Assembly (NCBI GenBank): GCA_965217825.1
Contig: OZ244571.1
Location: forward strand, 1,860,001-1,924,000
DNA length: 64,000 nucleotides
Direction: 5' to 3'
Source: VXNE01 sp965217825
GTDB lineage: Bacteria; Pseudomonadota; Gammaproteobacteria; Pseudomonadales; Azotimanducaceae
Below the pieces are notes generated by a model. It worked only from the letters and a program-made list of their open reading frames with translations. It made no database searches and had not been told where the DNA came from. This document shows positions 52,945 through 62,146 of this stretch, piece after piece; the first letter of the stretch is position 1; every line of letters begins with the position of its first letter. The position numbers and the translations under genes are program-made.

Positions 52945-52961
52945 CCATTCGGGACGCTTGT

Positions 52962-53636
52962 TCACTCCGGCAGCCACCGGTCCTGCCATCCCGTATCCGG
53001 CTGCGCTTCCGCGAAAGACCAGCGTTCGCCGAACTTGCCGTCATAGACGACCTGGTGAACCGGTTTGCGACCTAAGGGGCCGTGCCTGTCCGTCGGGTAG
53101 CCGACAGGCACGACGCAATAGACTGCGTTGTTATCCGGGATGCCGAGCATGTCGCGCAACGCGTCCTCGCGAGAAAGCGGGAAGTTGAACACCGAACCCG
53201 AGAGCCCCAGGCCGCGCGCCGCGAGCAGCAGGTTCTGCACCGCCGGAAACGTGCTGCCGCCCGGGGTGCTGTGTCTTCCCTTCAGCCCGAGGACGACGAC
53301 GATTACTGGCGTTTCCGCCAGGTGGTGCACGAGGTGTTCGACGCTCTTGAGCGACAACCGCTGAGACCTCGGCAGGGCGCCCATCGCTTCGGGATGTTCG
53401 GCGAAGCGCGCCTGGTAGCGGTGCCAGGGGATTTGCGCCCACTTCTGCATCTCCCGCTTGTGGCGCTTGTCGCGCACGAGAATGAAACGCCAATCCTGCG
53501 CGTTCTGCCCCGACGGTGCTCGAATGGCCGCGTCCATTAGCTGAAACAGTACTTCGTCCGGGACGAGGTCCGGCCTGAGCCGCCTTAGCGCGCGGGCGCT
53601 GTACATCGTCGCGAACAAACCCGGGTCGTCGCTCAC
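52962..53636 (-). CDS. Nitroreductase family protein
   Basis: FMN-dependent nitroreductase-fold oxidoreductase, 224 residues. Family features: SARALRRLRPD (phosphate-binding Arg), LMDAAIRAPSGQNAQDWRFILV, TFPAVQNLLLAARGLGLSG and VPVGYPTDRHGPLGRKPV at the C-terminus. The start is GTG 53636, one base after the previous gene's TAG, so the two are probably translationally linked. The substrate could be a quinone, nitroaromatic or flavin-type acceptor. Confidence 0.9.
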   Translation of the reverse strand: MSDDPGLFATMYSARALRRLRPDLVPDEVLFQLMDAAIRAPSGQNAQDWRFILVRDKRHKREMQKWAQIPWHRYQARFAEHPEAMGALPRSQRLSLKSVEHLVHHLAETPVIVVVLGLKGRHSTPGGSTFPAVQNLLLAARGLGLSGSVFNFPLSREDALRDMLGIPDNNAVYCVVPVGYPTDRHGPLGRKPVHQVVYDGKFGERWSFAEAQPDTGWQDRWLPE

Positions 53637-53637
53637 A

Positions 53638-54561
53638 CTATGGCACCGGTGAAAACTCGGAGACGTGGGCGCGCATGACGTCGCCCTGTTCATTGATCAG
53701 TCGCAATGTGGCCGCATCGTCCCAGGCGATCGCTTCGAGCTGCTTGGCGACCGCTCGATTCAGGTCGAGTCTGCTGGCATCTCCGGCAAGCCAGTTGTCG
53801 CCGGCCTCGGGCCGATCGAATATCCACAACGCGCTGTAAGTCGCAACGGCCAGTCGCTCGCCGTCCGGCGACAGATCCGCGCCGGTGGCGAGCACCACGT
53901 CTTCTCGCCGACCGACAAGGGTCAGCACGTTTTCGCGGTCCACGTATTGGGTGTCCAGCCGATAGAGCTTGACCCCGGCTTCCCAGGAGGCGTGCACGCC
54001 GGGCCGGCGATGTTTCGTGAGGAAGTAGAGCTTGCCGTCCGCCGCGAATACGGCTTCGCAGTCGAAGTGCCACTGTTCTGCGGGGAATCGACGCTGGTCG
54101 GGATAGCGGACGGGAAGGAACTTGAGCGCCCGCATCGTCGCGACGGTTCGCGGGTCCGCTTCGCTGACCACGTAGACGCCGAGGTCCCGGCGCGCGTTGC
54201 CGTTGTTGCCGACGTCGGCGAGATACAGCACCCCATTCGCGAGCGCGATGTCCTCCCAGTCCGTGTGCCAGGCATTGTCGATCCGGTGTCCGGGCCACTT
54301 GTCGGCGGAAATGCGCAGATAAGGGGGCTTCACCGGACGCGAATCCGCGTCGATGGCGTAGATGCGCGCGACATCCCCGCTATCGTTGTGCACCCAATAG
54401 AAGTCGCCGTAGCTCGACTTCACGATACCGCTGATTTCGGAGAGCTCCCCATGGGTCACGCGGCCGGCCAACTCGACCGCGCCCGCCGACGCGGCGAAAG
54501 CTGTCAACGCTCCAAGAATTGCGATGGTCCGCGCCGCGTATCGGCACAGATCAGGCAACAT
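53638..54561 (-). CDS. Secreted beta-propeller-like hypothetical protein
   Basis: A 307-residue protein with a cleavable-looking signal (MLPDLCRYAARTIAILGAL and an ASA-type end near residue 25), then repeated strands that suggest a beta-propeller: DFYWVHNDSGDVARIYAID, WEDIALANGVLYLADVGNN, LYFLTKHRRPG and GADLSPDGERLAVATYSALWIF. No catalytic motif was recognised. The chosen ATG begins right at the signal peptide; a longer frame upstream to 54777 adds a non-conserved Pro/Arg-rich stretch. It is coupled to the nitroreductase by one-base spacing. Confidence 0.65.
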   Translation of the reverse strand: MLPDLCRYAARTIAILGALTAFAASAGAVELAGRVTHGELSEISGIVKSSYGDFYWVHNDSGDVARIYAIDADSRPVKPPYLRISADKWPGHRIDNAWHTDWEDIALANGVLYLADVGNNGNARRDLGVYVVSEADPRTVATMRALKFLPVRYPDQRRFPAEQWHFDCEAVFAADGKLYFLTKHRRPGVHASWEAGVKLYRLDTQYVDRENVLTLVGRREDVVLATGADLSPDGERLAVATYSALWIFDRPEAGDNWLAGDASRLDLNRAVAKQLEAIAWDDAATLRLINEQGDVMRAHVSEFSPVP

Positions 54562-54850
54562 CGGTGCACGGGCCGCGGGCGGGCTCGCTCCATGGACCCG
54601 GCCAGCAAGCGCTGGCGCTCCAGCTTCAGTCATTGGAGATCGTGGTCTCCCCTCGATGATGAATTCCAACAATGCCGGCATTCCCTCTTCATGTCGGTTC
54701 CAAACGATGGGCGCCACGCGAACTTTGGCGGAAATGGGCGAGGGGCGCAAACTACGCGACGCGCGTCCGGCTTTCACTCTTCAGGGCGGCCGCCGGTTTC
54801 CTCGCGTGCCACGGCCTCCTGGGCACGGCGAGACAGGCTACAATCCGCTC

Positions 54851-54870
54851 GCCGGGAGAACCCTCCCGGC
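54851..54870. promoter_or_regulatory. Perfect hairpin upstream of acyl-CoA ligase
   Basis: GCCGGGAG, AACC loop, CTCCCGGC: an 8-bp perfect stem in the region between the divergent propeller and ligase genes, about 78 bases before the ligase start. It may be a 5' leader structure or an operator. Confidence 0.4.
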
Positions 54871-54947
54871 GCGATTTTGGTGGAACCAGGGATCATGCAT
54901 CGCATCGCGGGTTTCAGTGTGGCTGCCTCGCTGGAGGCATTTTCACC

Positions 54948-56435
54948 ATGGAAGGCCTGATCTCGGGTCCCGACGACGCCCCCGCCATCCGGGCGCCGGA
55001 TCGCGAACCCCTGTCCTACGCTGCGCTTGGGAAACAGATGTGGCGCACGGGCCGCGCGCTCCGGGGAGCTGGCGTGGGCCCGGATGACCGCGTCGCCATC
55101 GTGCTGCCGAACGGCCCGGCGATGGCGGCCGCGTTTGTCTGTATCGCCCCGTGGTGCGCCGCCGCGCCGCTGAATCCCGCGTACAAGGCGGACGAGTTCG
55201 ACTTCTACCTGTCCGACCTCGGCGCGGCGGCGTTGGTCGCTGCCGAAGGCGCGGGCGGTCCGGCGCTGGCGGTTGCCGCGCGGCGGGGCTCAAGCGTATT
55301 ACGCCTGCAAGAGGGGAGTCGGGCGGGAGCCTTCTCGCTGGCGACGGATCGCGAGGCCCCCGTCGAACCGCGCGGGGCCGACGCGCCGGCGCTCGTTCTG
55401 CATACCTCGGGCACCACCTCGCGGCCGAAGATGGTTCCCCTGACGCAGGCGAATCTTCGCGCCTCGGCGCGCAATATCGCGCGCACGTTGTCGCTATCTC
55501 CCGCCGATACCTGCCTCAACGTCATGCCGCTTTTTCATATTCACGGCCTGATGGCGCCGGTTCTCGCCAGCTTGTCCAGTGGCGCTTCGGTGTATTGCAC
55601 GCCGGGCTTCGACGCGTTGCGCTTTTTCGCCTGGATCGAGGCCGCAGCGCCGACCTGGTACAGCGCGGTGCCGACGATGCATCAGGCGATCCTCGCCCGC
55701 GCCCCCCGCAACCGCGAACGGATCCGAGGCGCCGCGCTGCGCTTCATCCGGTCCTCGTCGGCTTCGCTGCCGCCGCCGGTGATGACCGCCCTGGAGGAGA
55801 CGTTTGGCGCGCCGGTCATCGAGGCCTACGCCATGACCGAAGCGGCGCACCAGATGTGCTCGAACCCCTTGCCGCCGGCGGCGCGCAAAGCCGGATTCGT
55901 CGGTCCCGCGGCGGGTCCGGAAGTGGCCATCATGGACGCGGAAGGCGTTGCGCTCGATACCGGCGGGGAAGGGGAGATCGTCATTCGGGGTGAGAATGTC
56001 ATGGACGGCTATCTGGCGAATCCGGAAGCCAACGCCCAGGCATTTCACGGCGACTGGTTTCGGACCGGGGATCAGGGCTACATGGACAGCGACGGCTACG
56101 TCAAGGTGACCGGCCGATTGAAGGAGATCATCAACCGCGGCGGCGAGAAGATCGCTCCCCTGGAGGTGGACGAGGTATTGCTGGACCACGCCGCCGTCGC
56201 CGAGGTATGCACGTTCGCGGTGCCGCATCCCCGCCTCGGCGAAGACGTGGCGGCGGTGGTGGTCCAGGCAGAGGGCCATGCGACGGATGCGGCCGCCCTC
56301 AGAGACTTCGCGGCGATTCGGCTGGCGGATTTCAAGGTGCCCCGGACCATCGTATTCGTCGACGCGATTCCGAAAGGCGCGACCGGAAAGATACAGCGTA
56401 TCGGGCTCGCCGCCGCACTGGGATTGGTCGAGTGA
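54948..56435 (+). CDS. AMP-binding acyl-CoA ligase (4-coumarate/oxalate-CoA ligase-like)
   Basis: A 495-residue adenylate-forming enzyme that makes an acyl-CoA from a carboxylic acid. Motifs in order: P-loop LHTSGTTSRPKMVPLTQ (about residue 150), MPLFHIHGLMAPVL, YAMTEAAHQMCSNPL (about residue 295), GEIVIRGENVMDGYL, WFRTGDQGYMD, GRLKEIINRGGEKIAPLEVDE and the C-terminal catalytic Lys in PKGATGKIQR. This pattern fits oxalate-CoA or coumarate-CoA-type ligases. ATG 54948 has GGAGG ten bases upstream. It is followed 52 bases later by the ketopantoate-reductase-like gene. Confidence 0.93.
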   Translation: MEGLISGPDDAPAIRAPDREPLSYAALGKQMWRTGRALRGAGVGPDDRVAIVLPNGPAMAAAFVCIAPWCAAAPLNPAYKADEFDFYLSDLGAAALVAAEGAGGPALAVAARRGSSVLRLQEGSRAGAFSLATDREAPVEPRGADAPALVLHTSGTTSRPKMVPLTQANLRASARNIARTLSLSPADTCLNVMPLFHIHGLMAPVLASLSSGASVYCTPGFDALRFFAWIEAAAPTWYSAVPTMHQAILARAPRNRERIRGAALRFIRSSSASLPPPVMTALEETFGAPVIEAYAMTEAAHQMCSNPLPPAARKAGFVGPAAGPEVAIMDAEGVALDTGGEGEIVIRGENVMDGYLANPEANAQAFHGDWFRTGDQGYMDSDGYVKVTGRLKEIINRGGEKIAPLEVDEVLLDHAAVAEVCTFAVPHPRLGEDVAAVVVQAEGHATDAAALRDFAAIRLADFKVPRTIVFVDAIPKGATGKIQRIGLAAALGLVE

Positions 56436-56487
56436 GGACGTTCCCCGGCGGGTGCCACGCGGCCTCGACTCCGCCCCGAGAACGCCG

Positions 56488-57471
56488 ATGACGAAAATTT
56501 GTGTATACGGTGCCGGGGCCATTGGCGGCTACCTTGCCGTCCGCCTGGCGCAGACCGGCTGCGACGTGTCGGTCGTCGCCCGGGGGCCGCACCTGGCGGC
56601 CATGACGGCGCGTGGTCTGCGGCTTGAAACGGGCGAAGAGCGGCTGACCGTCAAGGTGGCCGCGACCGACGATCCTGCGACGCTTGGGCGTCAGGACTAC
56701 GTCATCGTCACCCTGAAGGGCCATTCGATCCCGGCCGTCGTCGAGCCGATGCAGCCGCTGCTTGGGCCGGACACCGCAGTGGTTAGCGCTGTCAATGGGA
56801 TCCCATGGTGGTACTTCCACCGCCTCGGCTCGCCCTTTGGCGAACGCCATGTCGAAAGCGTCGATCCGGGAGGCGCCGTGTGGCGGGGCATCGGACCGGA
56901 GCGCGCCGTCGGCTGCGTCGTGTATCCGTCCTGCGAAGTGGTTGAGCCCGGCCTGGTGCGCCACCTTTCGGGCGACAGGTTCGTGTTGGGAGAGCCGTCC
57001 GGCGCGCGCAGCGAACGCGTCCGCGAACTCGCGTCCGCACTTTCGGAAGCGGGCTTGAGGGCGCCGTTGCGGACACGGGTGCGCGACGAGATATGGATAA
57101 AGCTCTGGGGCAACGTCCCCTTCAATCCCTTGAGCGCCCTCACCGGCGCGACGCTCGACGTATTGGCCACGAGCCCCGGCACGCGTAGCGTGGCCCGCGC
57201 GATGATGGTCGAAGCCCGCGCCGTGGGCGAGGCTTTCGGCGCGCGTTTCGCCATCGATGTCGAGCGACGCATCGACGGCGCCGCCCGTGTTGGCGCACAC
57301 CGCACCTCGATGCTGCAAGACCTGGAACTCGGTCGTCCCCTGGAAAACGAGGCGATTATCGGCGCCGTGCAGGAACTCGGCGCGTTGGCCGGCATCGCCA
57401 CGCCCACCATCGACCTTGTTCACCACCTGCTGCGTCAACGGATCGCCGCAAGGGACCTCGCAGCCAGTTAG
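56488..57471 (+). CDS. Ketopantoate reductase family protein (PanE/ApbA-like)
   Basis: NADPH-dependent reductase of the KPR type, 327 residues. N-terminal Rossmann ICVYGAGAIGGYLAVRLAQTG, then VVARGPHLAAM, TLKGHSIPAVVEPM, WIKLWGNVPFNPLSALTGAT (catalytic Lys and Asn) and a C-terminal RPLENEAIIGAV helix. The family includes true 2-dehydropantoate reductases and related enzymes that act on other ketoacids. Co-direction with the ligase suggests co-transcription. No pantothenate-pathway neighbours are present. Confidence 0.9.
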   Translation: MTKICVYGAGAIGGYLAVRLAQTGCDVSVVARGPHLAAMTARGLRLETGEERLTVKVAATDDPATLGRQDYVIVTLKGHSIPAVVEPMQPLLGPDTAVVSAVNGIPWWYFHRLGSPFGERHVESVDPGGAVWRGIGPERAVGCVVYPSCEVVEPGLVRHLSGDRFVLGEPSGARSERVRELASALSEAGLRAPLRTRVRDEIWIKLWGNVPFNPLSALTGATLDVLATSPGTRSVARAMMVEARAVGEAFGARFAIDVERRIDGAARVGAHRTSMLQDLELGRPLENEAIIGAVQELGALAGIATPTIDLVHHLLRQRIAARDLAAS

Positions 57472-57499
57472 GACTCGCCTCTCTCGCCGGAATTCAGCC

Positions 57500-57898
57500 C
57501 TACGGGTGGTATTGGCGTTCCACTTCGTCCTGGAGGGCCGCGTCCCGGGCCTTGATCAGACCTGAACGGCTCCAGGCGAGCAGGGCCTTCAGCGGGAATT
57601 TGCGGCCCGGGCAATCGGTGCGGTCGCCGCGCACTTGGCGATGTCCGCCGACGATCACATCCGGATAGCGCTGCTTGATCCGCAGGAGCAGGTCTTTCAG
57701 CGCTTCGATCTGGAGACTGCCCGGGGGTGTTTCGGAGAAGGATCCCTCGAGCCCGATTTCTATCGAGTTCGTATGGCTGGCGCGCTCGGACTCCGACAGC
57801 AGCCCCGCGATTTCCCCTGTTGCCGATACGCGATAGTGCACCGGATCATCGCAGGCCCCGTGATGGACCAGCACAAACTTGATCGGACCGCGCTGCAA
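57500..57898 (-). CDS. N-acetylmuramoyl-L-alanine amidase-like (Amidase_2/PGRP fold)
   Basis: A 132-residue protein with the Amidase_2 (PGRP-like) zinc fold. Visible pieces: FVLVHHGACDDPVHYRVSATG (first zinc His), HTNSIEIGLEGSF, a spacer and the terminal GGHRQVRGDRTDCPGRKFP with the second His and the Cys ligand. It is much shorter than AmpD (about 185 residues), and has no signal peptide. The mini-amidase type seen in phages and bacteria is the closest match; its activity and target are inferred. Confidence 0.8.
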   Translation of the reverse strand: MQRGPIKFVLVHHGACDDPVHYRVSATGEIAGLLSESERASHTNSIEIGLEGSFSETPPGSLQIEALKDLLLRIKQRYPDVIVGGHRQVRGDRTDCPGRKFPLKALLAWSRSGLIKARDAALQDEVERQYHP

Positions 57899-57930
57899 CC
57901 CGTCTCCTCCTGCGGCACGAGGCGTGGATG

Positions 57931-59085
57931 TCAGAACTTGCCGCGCCTGGGTTTCTCCCAGGTGGGGGCAAACTCGATCTCTGGCGGCGCTGCGGTGGAA
58001 ACGACCTTGTCGCCGCGACTGACTTCGCCCTTTAGCGATACGGTTTCGGCGACGCTGAATCTGTCCTCAACCTGAACGACGCGGGCACTGCCCACTTTCG
58101 TCTCGATGCCGCCGAGACTCAAGCCCGTTTCGGGGTCGATCAGCTCTTCGCCCTTTGCGAGGACTTCGACGACATCGCCGACCGACACGACGCCTTTGCC
58201 GAGGTTAAGCCATACCCGCTCGCCATCGGCCCTGACCACGCTGCCCGTTGCGGGCACCGCGCCGATTCGCTTGACAAACTCGTACACGCCCTTGTTAACG
58301 GCCGCGATAACGGCTTGGCCAATCGGAGTCCTGGAATAGTTCGAGAAGAAACCGCCGAGGCCGGCGCCGCCACCAATGGCCAAACCGCCGAATGTCAGTC
58401 CCGATTCGCGAATCACCGATTCGATCTGCCTGGTGTACGTGACTTCGCTGGTTTCGGCGTCGATCAGACGGAAGTTCAGGCCGACGCGTCCTTTCCCGGA
58501 CTTGATCCCCACGGCGCCCAGTACGCCAGCCCGATCCCCGATTAAAGCGCCGAGACCGCCGCCGTCGCGGCTTGACACGTTGGCTTCATAGTCGGTCACG
58601 ACAACTTGCACCAGGTACTGAGCGCCCAGGATGTTGCCGGTGGCGGCGCCTGAAGGTTTCGCAACGCGATCCGAAGTGACCAGGTCCTGTTCTTTCAGGA
58701 CCGAGTCCAATGCTTGCCGTTCGAGCAAACGGAATCGGCCCGTTCGATTCATCGCATCGGCGATGATCGCTTCGATACCGTTGACTGGCACCATGTTGGA
58801 GTGTTGAGCGCCCCACGTGACGGTTGTACCGTCGGATCCCGCGACGTTGAACGTGGATTCGGAACTGGTGTTATCCACGGAAAGCACTGCCACTCTCGCG
58901 CGCCCGCCTTCATACGGTCCCCACTGGAGTTGCACAAGGTATCTGGAATCGATGGCGTCGATCGATTCGGGCAGTGGCAGCTTCCCCTGCTTGCCCACCG
59001 CGTAGGCGAGGTATTCGGCCTGCGCCGTCCCGCTCGTCAGAAGAAAGGTGATCAATGCGCCCATGAGTAGCCGCGAGATGCCCAT
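57931..59085 (-). CDS. CsgG-family outer-membrane-assembly-like protein
   Basis: A 384-residue exported protein of the CsgG family (curli production/assembly or related). It has an N-terminal signal (MGISRLLMGALITFLL, AQA end near residue 22) and the CsgG core: MVPVNGIEAIIADAMNRTGRFRLLERQALDSVL (key pieces GIEAIIADAMNRTG, RFRLLERQALD), NILGAQYLVQ, GRVGLNFRLIDAETSEVTY and PIGQAVIAAVNKGVYEFV. No lipobox cysteine follows the signal, so it differs from CsgG itself. No curli genes adjoin it. A perfect GGAGG-rich ribosome-binding site precedes ATG 59085. Confidence 0.85.
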   Translation of the reverse strand: MGISRLLMGALITFLLTSGTAQAEYLAYAVGKQGKLPLPESIDAIDSRYLVQLQWGPYEGGRARVAVLSVDNTSSESTFNVAGSDGTTVTWGAQHSNMVPVNGIEAIIADAMNRTGRFRLLERQALDSVLKEQDLVTSDRVAKPSGAATGNILGAQYLVQVVVTDYEANVSSRDGGGLGALIGDRAGVLGAVGIKSGKGRVGLNFRLIDAETSEVTYTRQIESVIRESGLTFGGLAIGGGAGLGGFFSNYSRTPIGQAVIAAVNKGVYEFVKRIGAVPATGSVVRADGERVWLNLGKGVVSVGDVVEVLAKGEELIDPETGLSLGGIETKVGSARVVQVEDRFSVAETVSLKGEVSRGDKVVSTAAPPEIEFAPTWEKPRRGKF

Positions 59086-59194
59086 CCAACCCCCTCCTGG
59101 TGCATCGAGGGGAAAACCATACAGCAGCGTGGGTGCCTGTCAATGCGAAGGGCGTCTGGAAGGACGCGTTGTCCCGGCCTGGAAAATTTCCGGG

Positions 59195-59620
59195 TCAAGC
59201 GTCCGCGCGCCACTGCGAGACGCGGTCGATCTCGATCCTGATGGCGGAGGTGATCGGCACCGAGGCGTATTGCGGGTACTTGTCGCGAAGCGCCGCGAGG
59301 GCGCCGGCGAAGCCGGCTTCTTCCCGCCGAACGACCGACGCGTGACCGTCTACCCGCACCCACCATAGCGCGCGCCAGTCTTCCTCGTAGTGGTCGATCA
59401 AGAGGCTCACGCGGGGGTTCGCGCGAATGTTCTCGAGCCGTTTCAATCGCTGGTGCCGCTTCGGCTTGCCATCGACGGGAACCCAGAGGGCGCCATCGCG
59501 GTGCGCGAACACCACGGGGACCAGGTGGGGTTTGCCGGCGTCGAGGGTGGCGAGGCGCGCGACCCGCGCGCCAGCCAGCGCATCCGCCGCGAACGCACGC
59601 CGATGTTCCTGTTTGGACAT
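59195..59620 (-). CDS. PPOX-class F420- or FMN-dependent oxidoreductase (Rv0121-like)
   Basis: A 141-residue split-barrel flavin/F420-binding protein like TIGR03668 (Rv0121) proteins. Typical segments: RVARLATLDAGKPHLVPVVFAH, KRLENIRANPRVSLLIDHYEEDWRALWWVRVDG and AIRIEIDRVSQW at the end. Length and motif order match the family. Its reaction is not established; in Mycobacterium this group binds F420. It is divergent from the molybdenum hydroxylase gene, with 119 bases between starts. Confidence 0.9.
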   Translation of the reverse strand: MSKQEHRRAFAADALAGARVARLATLDAGKPHLVPVVFAHRDGALWVPVDGKPKRHQRLKRLENIRANPRVSLLIDHYEEDWRALWWVRVDGHASVVRREEAGFAGALAALRDKYPQYASVPITSAIRIEIDRVSQWRADA

Positions 59621-59739
59621 GCCCGGTTGCTCGAAGGCGGCGAGGGCGGCCGCCGGGCTTTGTAGGCTATCATGGGGTTGCGCGATGTCCGGCGCCGCAG
59701 TTCCTTAAATCGCGCCGTCCCGTCAACTCAGGAGACCCC

Positions 59740-62007
59740 ATGGCCGAAGCGCTCGATCTCAACCAAGCCCCCGATTTCAAATACATAGGCACGCGACCCG
59801 TGCGGCCGGACGGCGTCGAGAAAGTCACCGGACGCGCCAATTTCGGTGCCGACTTCGACATGCCGGGCATGATCCACGGCAGAGTAGTGCGCAGCCCCCA
59901 CGCGCACGCGCGCATCAGGTCCATCGATACGTCCAGGGCGAAAGCGATCCCCGGGGTCATGGCGGTCATCACCGCGGCCGATTTTCCGGACCGCAGCAAG
60001 CTCGGGTTCGGGCAGCGGGCATTCAACGAAAACCTCATGGCCAGCAAGAAGGTGCTGTATCACGGCCATGCGGTCGCTGCCGTCGCGGCGGTTTCGAACC
60101 GGGTCGCGGAGCTGGCCGCGGCAGCCGTCGAGGTGGACTACGAGATGCTCGAATCCGTTACCGACGCGCTCGAGGCCATGGCGCCGGACGCGCCGTTGCT
60201 GCACGAAGGGATGCTCACGCAAGGTTTGCCGGAGATGCCGAAGGAGCCCTCCAATATTTCCAAGCACAACCTCATCACGAAAGGCGACGTGGAGGTCGGT
60301 TTCGCCGAGGCCGACGAGATCATCGAACGCACCTTCGTCACGCCCATGGTGCACCAGGGCTACATCGAACCGCATGCCTGCGTGGGCAACCTCAAGGAAG
60401 ACGGGCAAGCCACGTTGTGGTGTTGCACGCAGGGCCATTTCGGTGTGCGAGACCAGACCGCCATGGTCTTGGGGATGGATGTGGGCGATATCCGCGTCAT
60501 CGCCAGCGAGATCGGCGGCGGTTTCGGCGGCAAGACCACGATCTACCTGGAGCCGCTGGCGTTGAAGCTGTCGCAGAGGAGCGGCCGGCCGGTGAAGATG
60601 GTCATGTCGCGGGAGGAAGTGTTCCGCGCCACCGGCCCGGCGTCGGGGACCGTCAACACGATCAGGATCGGCTGCAAGCGAGATGGCACCGTGACCGCCA
60701 TGTTCGCCAAGCTAGTCTTCGACTCCGGCGCCTTTGCGGGCAGTGCGATGGGGGCGGGCGCGATGTGCATATTTGCGCCTTATGATGTGGACCATGTGCG
60801 TATCGAAGGCTGCGAGGCGGTGACGAACCGCCCGCGGGTCGCCGCGTATCGAGCGCCGGGCGCGCCGCAGGCGATGTACGCCGGCGAGTCCGTTATGGAC
60901 GAACTGGCGCAGCGGATCGGCATGGACCCGATCGACTTCCGCCTGAAGAACGCCGCTGAAGCCGGCACCCGCGCTGCCTACGGTCCGACGTTCTCTGCCA
61001 TTGGTTTCAAGCAATGCCTCGTGGCCGCGAAGAACCACCCGAACTACAACGCGCCGCTGCCTGAGGGTCACGGCCGCGGCGTTGCGGCGGGCTTCTGGTT
61101 CAACGGCGGCAACATGTCGAGCGCCGAGGTGCACCTGACCGACACCGGCATCGTCAAGATCGTCGAAGGCAGCCCCGATATCGGCGGCAGTCGCGCGTCC
61201 ATGGCGTTGATGGCGGCGGAAACCCTGGGCGTGCCGTACGAGCGGGTACGCGTGCAGGTCGCCGACACCGACAGCACCGGATATTGCGCCACGACCGGTG
61301 GTAGCCGGGTCACTTTCGCCACGGGGTTGGCGGTGATTCGCGCCTGCGAGGATGTGATTGGCCAACTGCGTGCCCGAGCCGCCGCGACCTGGGACATCGA
61401 TGTCGATCAGGTGGAGTGGAGCGACGGCGCGGCGCGACCGATCGCCGGCGTCAACATCGAGACGGAGCCGCTATCGCTCAGGGAGCTCGCGGCCAACGCC
61501 CCCCGCACCGGCGGTCCAATTTCCGGCCGCGCGTCGGTCAACGCGCAAGGTCCTGGACCGTCATTCTCGGTGAACGTCGCCGATGTCGAAGTAGACCGGG
61601 AAACCGGCCGCGCGACGGTAACGCGATTCACCGCTGTGCAGGACGCGGGCAAGGCGATTCATCCAGACTACGTGGAAGGCCAGATGCAGGGCGGGGCGGT
61701 CCAGGGTATTGGCTGGGCGTTGAACGAGGAGTACCTCTACGACGACAACGGCGTGCTGGAGAATCCGGGGTTCCTGGACTACCGTGTGCCCGTCGCTTCG
61801 GATTTGCCCATGATCGACACGCAGATCGTCGAGGTGCCCAACCCGAACCACCCCTACGGCGTGCGCGGTTGCGGCGAAACACCCATCGTCGCGCCGCTAG
61901 CGGCGATCGGCAACGCGGTCAGCCGCGCCATCGGCATACGGATGACGGAATTGCCTATGTCGCCGCCCAAGGTGCTCGAGGCGATTACGGCCAACGGCGG
62001 GAGCTGA
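59740..62007 (+). CDS. Xanthine dehydrogenase-type molybdopterin-binding subunit
   Basis: The large molybdenum-cofactor subunit (755 residues) of a xanthine/CO/aldehyde-type hydroxylase. N-terminal part has VTGRANFGADFDMPGMIHG, HAHARI and VYHGHAVAAVAAVS-type motifs (LYHGHAVAAVAAV); the MoCo core contains GGGFGGKTTIYLEP (about residue 260), AYRAPGAPQAMYAGE and a C-terminal GVRGCGETPIVAPLAAIGNA. The usual iron-sulfur and FAD subunit genes are not adjacent. AGGAG lies five bases before ATG 59740. The substrate (xanthine, carbon monoxide, aldehyde or an aromatic) is not determined. Confidence 0.95.
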   Translation: MAEALDLNQAPDFKYIGTRPVRPDGVEKVTGRANFGADFDMPGMIHGRVVRSPHAHARIRSIDTSRAKAIPGVMAVITAADFPDRSKLGFGQRAFNENLMASKKVLYHGHAVAAVAAVSNRVAELAAAAVEVDYEMLESVTDALEAMAPDAPLLHEGMLTQGLPEMPKEPSNISKHNLITKGDVEVGFAEADEIIERTFVTPMVHQGYIEPHACVGNLKEDGQATLWCCTQGHFGVRDQTAMVLGMDVGDIRVIASEIGGGFGGKTTIYLEPLALKLSQRSGRPVKMVMSREEVFRATGPASGTVNTIRIGCKRDGTVTAMFAKLVFDSGAFAGSAMGAGAMCIFAPYDVDHVRIEGCEAVTNRPRVAAYRAPGAPQAMYAGESVMDELAQRIGMDPIDFRLKNAAEAGTRAAYGPTFSAIGFKQCLVAAKNHPNYNAPLPEGHGRGVAAGFWFNGGNMSSAEVHLTDTGIVKIVEGSPDIGGSRASMALMAAETLGVPYERVRVQVADTDSTGYCATTGGSRVTFATGLAVIRACEDVIGQLRARAAATWDIDVDQVEWSDGAARPIAGVNIETEPLSLRELAANAPRTGGPISGRASVNAQGPGPSFSVNVADVEVDRETGRATVTRFTAVQDAGKAIHPDYVEGQMQGGAVQGIGWALNEEYLYDDNGVLENPGFLDYRVPVASDLPMIDTQIVEVPNPNHPYGVRGCGETPIVAPLAAIGNAVSRAIGIRMTELPMSPPKVLEAITANGGS

Positions 62008-62015
62008 CGTAAGAG

Positions 62016-62043
62016 CCTGCGCGGCCCTGGCTGGCCGCGCAGG
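62016..62043 (+). terminator. Strong GC hairpin after the molybdenum subunit
   Basis: CCTGCGCGGCC (62016-62026), loop CTGGCT, GGCCGCGCAGG (62033-62043): an 11-bp perfect stem nine bases after the stop codon. No U-run follows, so it may be a factor-dependent terminator or a 3' stabilising element. Confidence 0.55.
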
Positions 62044-62146
62044 GACGCGGCTGTCCAGCGCCACAAGCAGGTTCTCCCCCATGAACGGGCGCGTATCCGG
62101 GTTGCCTGAAACCGGAATCAGCGTCGTGATCGGATTTTCTTTCGCC

